From the NCBI RefSeq assembly GCF_025698545.1, contig NC_068567.1, positions 6,076,001 through 6,140,000 on the forward strand: a stretch of 64,000 bases of DNA, written 5' to 3'. Shown here in pieces: positions 59,354 to 64,000 of the stretch (within the stretch, counting starts at the first letter, position 1; every line of letters starts with the position of its first letter). This DNA comes from Gossypium raimondii. Lineage: Eukaryota > Streptophyta > Magnoliopsida > Malvales > Malvaceae. The position numbers and the translations under genes were made by a program. A model generated the notes under the pieces. That model was not told the origin of the DNA. It made no database searches and was given only the letters and a program-made list of their open reading frames with translations.

Positions 59354-59691
59354 GGATGAAATTATATCACAAGAGGTGGAGGTTAAAAATGTTTATGTTT
59401 AAATTTTTATAGTCTGTAAAGTTATTTTAATTTGATATTATAATATTTTGTATTTTGTTGTGGTATGATATATAAAATATATTTTTATCTAATTATAGTG
59501 ATTTATTAGTGACATGAATTTATCAATTAGAAAAAGCACTAAAATCCATATTTAAACAATTAATAAACAAAATCACATGGTGTTTTTGTCTTTTCTTATC
59601 TTTATATAAAATTTATAAAAAAAAGCATTTTAAATTGATAGGATTAGAATCTAAAATATCAAGCATATCAAATCATTAACCTTATTATTTT

Positions 59692-60377
59692 GAGTAAACT
59701 ATACTAGTAGTCACCTAATTATAAGTAAATTTCTTTTTGATCACCAACTATGAAAAGTTACAAAATGGTCACCTAACTATTTAATTTTTCTTTTTTTGGT
59801 CGATAACAATGGCATCGTAGCAACTTTAATCCTCAACATTTATAAATTATGCCAATGTAGTTTAGATTCTAAAAAATTAACCTCAACATTTACACAATGT
59901 AATTTGGTCATTTTTTGTAGTTTTGCTTCTTCTTCTTTTTATGACATTAAGAGTTAATTTTAAAAGTATGAGAAAGATGAAAATTATTATCTCGATTTTT
60001 GGTGTTTCTATTTTTGTATTTTTCAATCAAATTTAGTTGATAAACTTTATTTTTTAGTTTTTAGATGAAAGGGTCATAACGAAAAACAAAACTGCAAAAA
60101 AGACCAAATTACACAATGTGTAAATGTTGATAGTTAGATTTTTTAGAATCAAGACTAAATTGACGCAATGTATAAATGTTGAGGTTTAAAGTTACCATTA
60201 TGCCGATTTTAAAAGTTGCCACCATTAGTCAGCTGGTGACCAAAAAAGACAAAATTGAATAGTTGAGTGATTATTTTATAATTTTCATAGTTAGGTGACT
60301 ATTTTGTAACTTTCCATAATTCGGTAACCAAAAATAAAATTTACTAATAGTTGAGTGACTATTAATATAGTTTACCC
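59692..60377. mobile_element. 686-bp hairpin element with 9-bp target duplication
   Basis: Ends GAGTAAACTAT and (reversed) GGGTAAACTAT. The arms of about 270 bases pair through blocks such as AAAAGTTACAAAATGGTCACC and TTAGGTGACTATTTTGTAAC, and CAACATTTACACAATGTAATTTGG with its mirror. Flanks TATTATTTT at 59683-59691 and 60378-60386 are identical, a 9-bp duplication typical of Mutator-like elements. It has no coding capacity. Confidence 0.85.
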
Positions 60378-60389
60378 TATTATTTTTAC

Positions 60390-61200
60390 GTAAATTTTTT
60401 CATAAAATTTATTTTTCAATCTAAGTATGACATAATTTAGTATAAACCCAATATATATTTAACCAAATGAACCTATAACTATTGATGTAATGGACAAAAA
60501 AATTATTATGAAAATTAAAACAATTAACAAAATGCAACCCAAAAAAAACACTAAAACCCTACACACTATTTTTCACTTTCTTTCTTTTTTCCTTTCCATT
60601 TTCATTTCAAAATATCAACACAAATCAATCATATACTTTTATTTTTGTTGATAACTTTGTAATTAATGTTCCAAATTGTTGTTAATTTGTGTTATCTCAT
60701 CTTTGTGCTATCATTAACATTGTAACAATTGGTTTGTTATCTACATGGAGTGAGTATTAGTTATGTTTTTAATGTCATGTTGCCCTTCATGTAAGTTTTG
60801 TTATTATGTTTTTAATTTAGTGTTGACACAATTTGTTTTTGTGTTTGAATCAAAATAAAAAACATATTACAGTTTCCGTTAATTAATTCGATTTAGTTAA
60901 TGACTTTCAAAATCCGATTAATAGTTAAAAAAATTATAACTTTAATTATTTTGACTATAGTTGTTCGATTCAAGTAATAATCGAACTAGCTATTTGGTAT
61001 AATAAAAGTTTGAACCCCAGTTGTTTTTAAAAAGATGAACACACAATCAATAAACCACAACTTAAACGAATTTTAACACTCTTAATCTTAATAAAAGATA
61101 TGTATATAATAAGAGTATAATTAATGTTAATATTTCATAAATATATTAAAGTTTTTACGGCGATGGTTAAATGTTTTTGTTATACACCAAACTCTAATGT
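60390..61200. other. AT-rich intergenic sequence, nothing supported
   Basis: No gene, no clear repeat. Confidence 0.4.
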
Positions 61201-61204
61201 TTTA

Positions 61205-61625
61205 TAAAAAATAGAATAAATATCAAAATTATACATGAACATCGGTACGATTTGCAATGTTATACATCAACTTTAATTGGTACATTTGTATACATCAAAC
61301 TTTAATTTTGGTTTATTTTTCACATTTCACTATGTGGCACAATTTCTCTTTAAATCATAGTAAATTATCGATATGACATTTTTTAAGTTAAAAAAACAAA
61401 TCTAAATTATTTCCACCTATATTTAAAAAAATTTCTCGAGAAATAAAAATCCTTTTCCCACGTGGATTTATTTTTTAATTTAGGTGAAAATAATTTAAAT
61501 TTGCTTGTTCGCTTTCTAACCTAATAAAATGTCATGTAATGAATTTATATATGATTTAACAGAAAATTGATATATAGAATTGTAAATTGTGTCAAAGTTC
61601 GGTATACGATTTGGGTATTAATCCC
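61205..61625. mobile_element. Hairpin MITE-like element upstream of ALY
   Basis: The best-paired part is AATTATTTCCACCTATATTT (about 61407) with AATTTAGGTGAAAATAATTT (about 61477), plus ATATGACATTTTTT with AAAATGTCATGTAATG. The outer parts resemble 41295-41480. Limits are approximate. Confidence 0.45.
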
Positions 61626-61899
61626 CAAAAAACAATTTTCAATAAAAAGAAAATAAACAAATCTTTAATTTAAAAAAGATAAATATAAATATTAAAAATT
61701 GAAATCAAACTTATAAATATATATAGCATCTTGACAATTAAGTCCTAATGTAAGTTAAAAGTAACTAATTTACTACAAAGGCTTTTAAATTTCATTTTAT
61801 ATTAGAAATAAAAATAAAAAATAAAACTTACTACAAATATTTGCTGATAAATATTTTCAACGGTCTAGATTAAAACATATCATAATATCATAATCATAA

Positions 61900-62861
61900 A
61901 AAAGTAAAATTCAGAAATTTAAAAGAAAAAGCCGGTGACAGAAAAAAGAAGAAGAGGTTTTTATTTAGCCATATTCAATTTATTTTATTTTATTTTTTTA
62001 ATTTTTATTTTAAAGTTTCGCGGTTATATCCCTAAATTCTCCCATTTTCTTCTTTATCTCCTACCATTTTCAATCTTCAACAATCCAATAAAAAAGCTCA
62101 AAATTAAGAAAATAACAGAAAAAATAATTGCTCGTCGTAGAAGAAGCTCGCGTTTTACTTGATCGCTTCTTCATCTTCTTCTTCTAATTCTTTTTCCTCA
62201 ATGTTCTCGATCGGTACTTGGTAAGCTTTTTTCGTTTCCGTTTATTTTTTTTGAAATTATTTTTATTTACTTCGATTTCTTCTTCTCGATTCGGTTTTTC
62301 TAGAGAAGCAATTTCTTATTTTTTTTGAATTTTTTTGGCGTTTGAATTAAAGTAATTCGACACTAAATTGAGTGAGCTTTTCTTTATTTGTGTGTGTGTG
62401 TTACTAGTGAAAACTTTTTGTTTTTGAACTGCAAATTTTTCTTCTTTTTTTCAGTGTTTTTTCTTTTCTTTTCTTTTGCTTTCTCGGCAACCTATGAACC
62501 AAACATCAGTTAATCTCGGTGTTTACTTTGATTAGTAAACATGGCTGACCTGATCTCTGCTATTTCCTTTTTCTGTAATTTTGTTATTTAATAAATTTGA
62601 CTTTTGTAGATTATGGATTCTTTTGACAAAGCTTGGTTTTTTTGTTTTTTATTCTTTTTAGAGCTAGAAGTAGAAATGAAATTTTTATGAGATTAAATTT
62701 GAAATTCAAGTTGAATATTTTATTTAAGATTTCTCTATTTTTTTTTCCTTCTCTTTTTATTCTTCTTTTATGGAGAAAAAAGAATGTTTGAGGTGAAATT
62801 TGCATATCAACTCTAGAAATTGACTCACTAATTTGTTGTTCCGATTTTGAGTATGTTTCAG
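61900..62861 (+). promoter_or_regulatory. 5' leader exon and leader intron of the ALY gene
   Basis: A T/C-rich leader (about 61960-62220) ends at a good donor TACTTG|GTAAGC (62220/62221). An acceptor ATGTTTCAG|GTAATTG at 62861/62862 lies 19 bases before the start codon, giving a 641-bp leader intron. The transcription start is not visible. Confidence 0.6.
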
Positions 62862-62880
62862 GTAATTGAGGAAGTTCCTC

Positions 62881-64000
62881 ATGGCTCCATCTAGGAAATC
62901 TAAGAGTGTAAATAAGAAGTTTTCTTATGTTAACGAGGTTGCTTCTATTAAAGATGGAGATAGTAGTGCTAAGAGAAGTGGGAAACGGGTGAGTTCTTGA
63001 TTAGTTTTTCAAGTATTTTTAGTTTTGATGTATTTATCTGTTTAATTTCAAGTCTTTCATTTCATTAGGTTATATGGGTAACATCTATTGCTCATCCCTT
63101 TTTGTTGTTTGATCACATTTCTTGACTACATACTGTTCTTGGGATTTTTTTGTTGTTGATACCTTTTGTAATCTGTTTTAAATTTAGTTTATTTATTCCC
63201 CCAACTATTCTTTCATTACCGCCTACCTTGATGGGTTTTCACCCTTTATATGTCTTGGTTTAAGCTTATATGGTAGCAAACCTCAAATAGATTTTGAGTA
63301 CAAAAAGGGTTTGACTGAGTTGATGGGTTAAAATGATATCAAGTATGAACTATGAAGTGATGTTTGTAAAAGAATCAGGCACTGACCAGAAATTTAGGAG
63401 TTGCAGCTGTGAGGTTTGCAGTTCAAAATTTCCGTTTTGTCTAGTGTCTATAGATTCTGGTAGCATGGCTATTATGGGATTTAGAAATTCAGAAAATCGC
63501 CATAACTTTCTAGCCAAGTGCCAAACGGGAAATAAAAGAAAAATGTTTCCTTTGATTCATGTTAATATTAGTTCTTTATTATTGTCTTGGGATCTTTCTA
63601 CACATAATGAAAATTTTTATTCTGGAATCAATTATTTTTATAACGCTAATGTATAATGTGCAGAAAAGGAAGCTATCTGACATGTTAGGGCCTCAATGGA
63701 CTAAGGAAGAGCTTGAACGTTTCTATGAAGCATATCGTAAGTATGGAAAAGATTGGAAGAAGGTTAGTTGTGATTAATGTACTGGGTTTCTTTATTGGTC
63801 TTGGACTTGTGATTAAGTTTTGTTTAGATGGAACATGTTGTAGGCATTGCTACTCTAATTTTCTATATATTATAAAATTGGAAAATCTACTTTAGTATAG
63901 TTGCTTTTATGGTCATGTTGTCGGGGCATCTGGCTTTCGGTTGTTGTGGTTATATTGTTTCTGATTTTGCTACTTATGGGTTTCTAGGTGGCTACTATGA
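62881..64000 (+). CDS. ALWAYS EARLY (ALY, LIN9-like) protein, 5' part
   Basis: Partial gene running off the window. Exons: 62881-62988 (36 codons, [20 protein letters not shown]...), 63664-63762 (33 codons, [20 protein letters not shown]...), and the first 13 bases of the next exon from 63988 (VAT...). All junctions have GT/AG and phase 0. The second exon is the start of a SANT/Myb-like domain (W..EEL..F..AY.KYGKDW.K). The opening [11 protein letters not shown] and [10 protein letters not shown] are characteristic of plant ALY1/2/3, homologues of fly Aly/Mip130 and animal LIN9, the DNA-associated core of DREAM/MuvB complexes that control cell-cycle and developmental genes in the nucleus. The DIRP domain that would confirm it lies beyond the window. 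Confidence 0.9.

Noticed and set aside
63333..63656. 107-codon plus frame upstream of ALY exon 3
   Set aside because: It lies entirely in an ALY intron between a good donor (62989) and acceptor (63663) and has no domain.

Overview
The window looks like eudicot nuclear DNA, most probably cotton (Gossypium) or a close Malvaceae relative. It is AT-rich. Its few genes have plant-type introns and lie far apart in transposon-derived sequence. Several long terminal repeats start TGTAACAC, and one carries the CACGG/CCGTG inverted motifs I associate with cotton Gypsy elements. The genus is an inference from memory of repeat styles, not from a search.

Genes I can support. A CC-type (ROXY-class) glutaredoxin lies on the minus strand at 5.3-5.6 kb, and a second lies on the plus strand at 25.4-25.7 kb. 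A single-exon AP2/ERF transcription factor of PUCHI/ERF086 type is at 34.2-35.2 kb (plus). A seven-exon, five-finger CCCH zinc-finger protein of the ZFN1/C3H58 type (459 aa) is at 37.2-40.3 kb (minus). The 5' end of an ALWAYS EARLY (LIN9/DREAM-type) gene starts at 62.9 kb (plus) and runs off the window. Two weaker candidates are a short first exon of a minus-strand gene at 956-998 and a 52-residue single-span membrane microprotein at 58245-58403 (minus). The CCCH, PUCHI-like and glutaredoxin genes match, from memory, the Arabidopsis At5g18550-At5g18600 neighbourhood, so 5-40 kb appears to be a conserved gene block expanded by insertions.

Repeats, left to right. 0.2-9 kb: many small inverted-repeat elements (MITE-like), one with a clean 10-bp target duplication. 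9.44-14.25 kb: a complete but coding-dead Copia element with 206-bp LTRs and CTTTC target duplications. 14.8-21.7 kb: old LTR remnants (a 1.3-kb Gypsy-like LTR abutting a Copia reverse-transcriptase scrap, a Tat/Ogre-like LTR, and a Copia LTR with its polypurine tract). 26-29 kb, 36 kb and 41-44 kb: further hairpin elements, some nested. 45.4-53.8 kb: a LINE split by a large solo LTR (exact CTTGT duplications) that is itself split by a second LTR; a small inverted-repeat element sits in the LINE's other half. 55.5-59.4 kb: two ~210-240 bp inverted arms about 3.35 kb apart. 59.7-60.4 kb: a hairpin element with an exact 9-bp target duplication.

The genes show no operon-like logic; each is an independent plant regulatory or redox gene. 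The glutaredoxins (redox partners of TGA factors), PUCHI-like ERF, CCCH protein and ALY are all developmental or stress regulators by family. I found no CRISPR array, rRNA, intact tRNA or convincing microRNA. Large stretches are AT-rich with no feature I can support, and these are stated as such.
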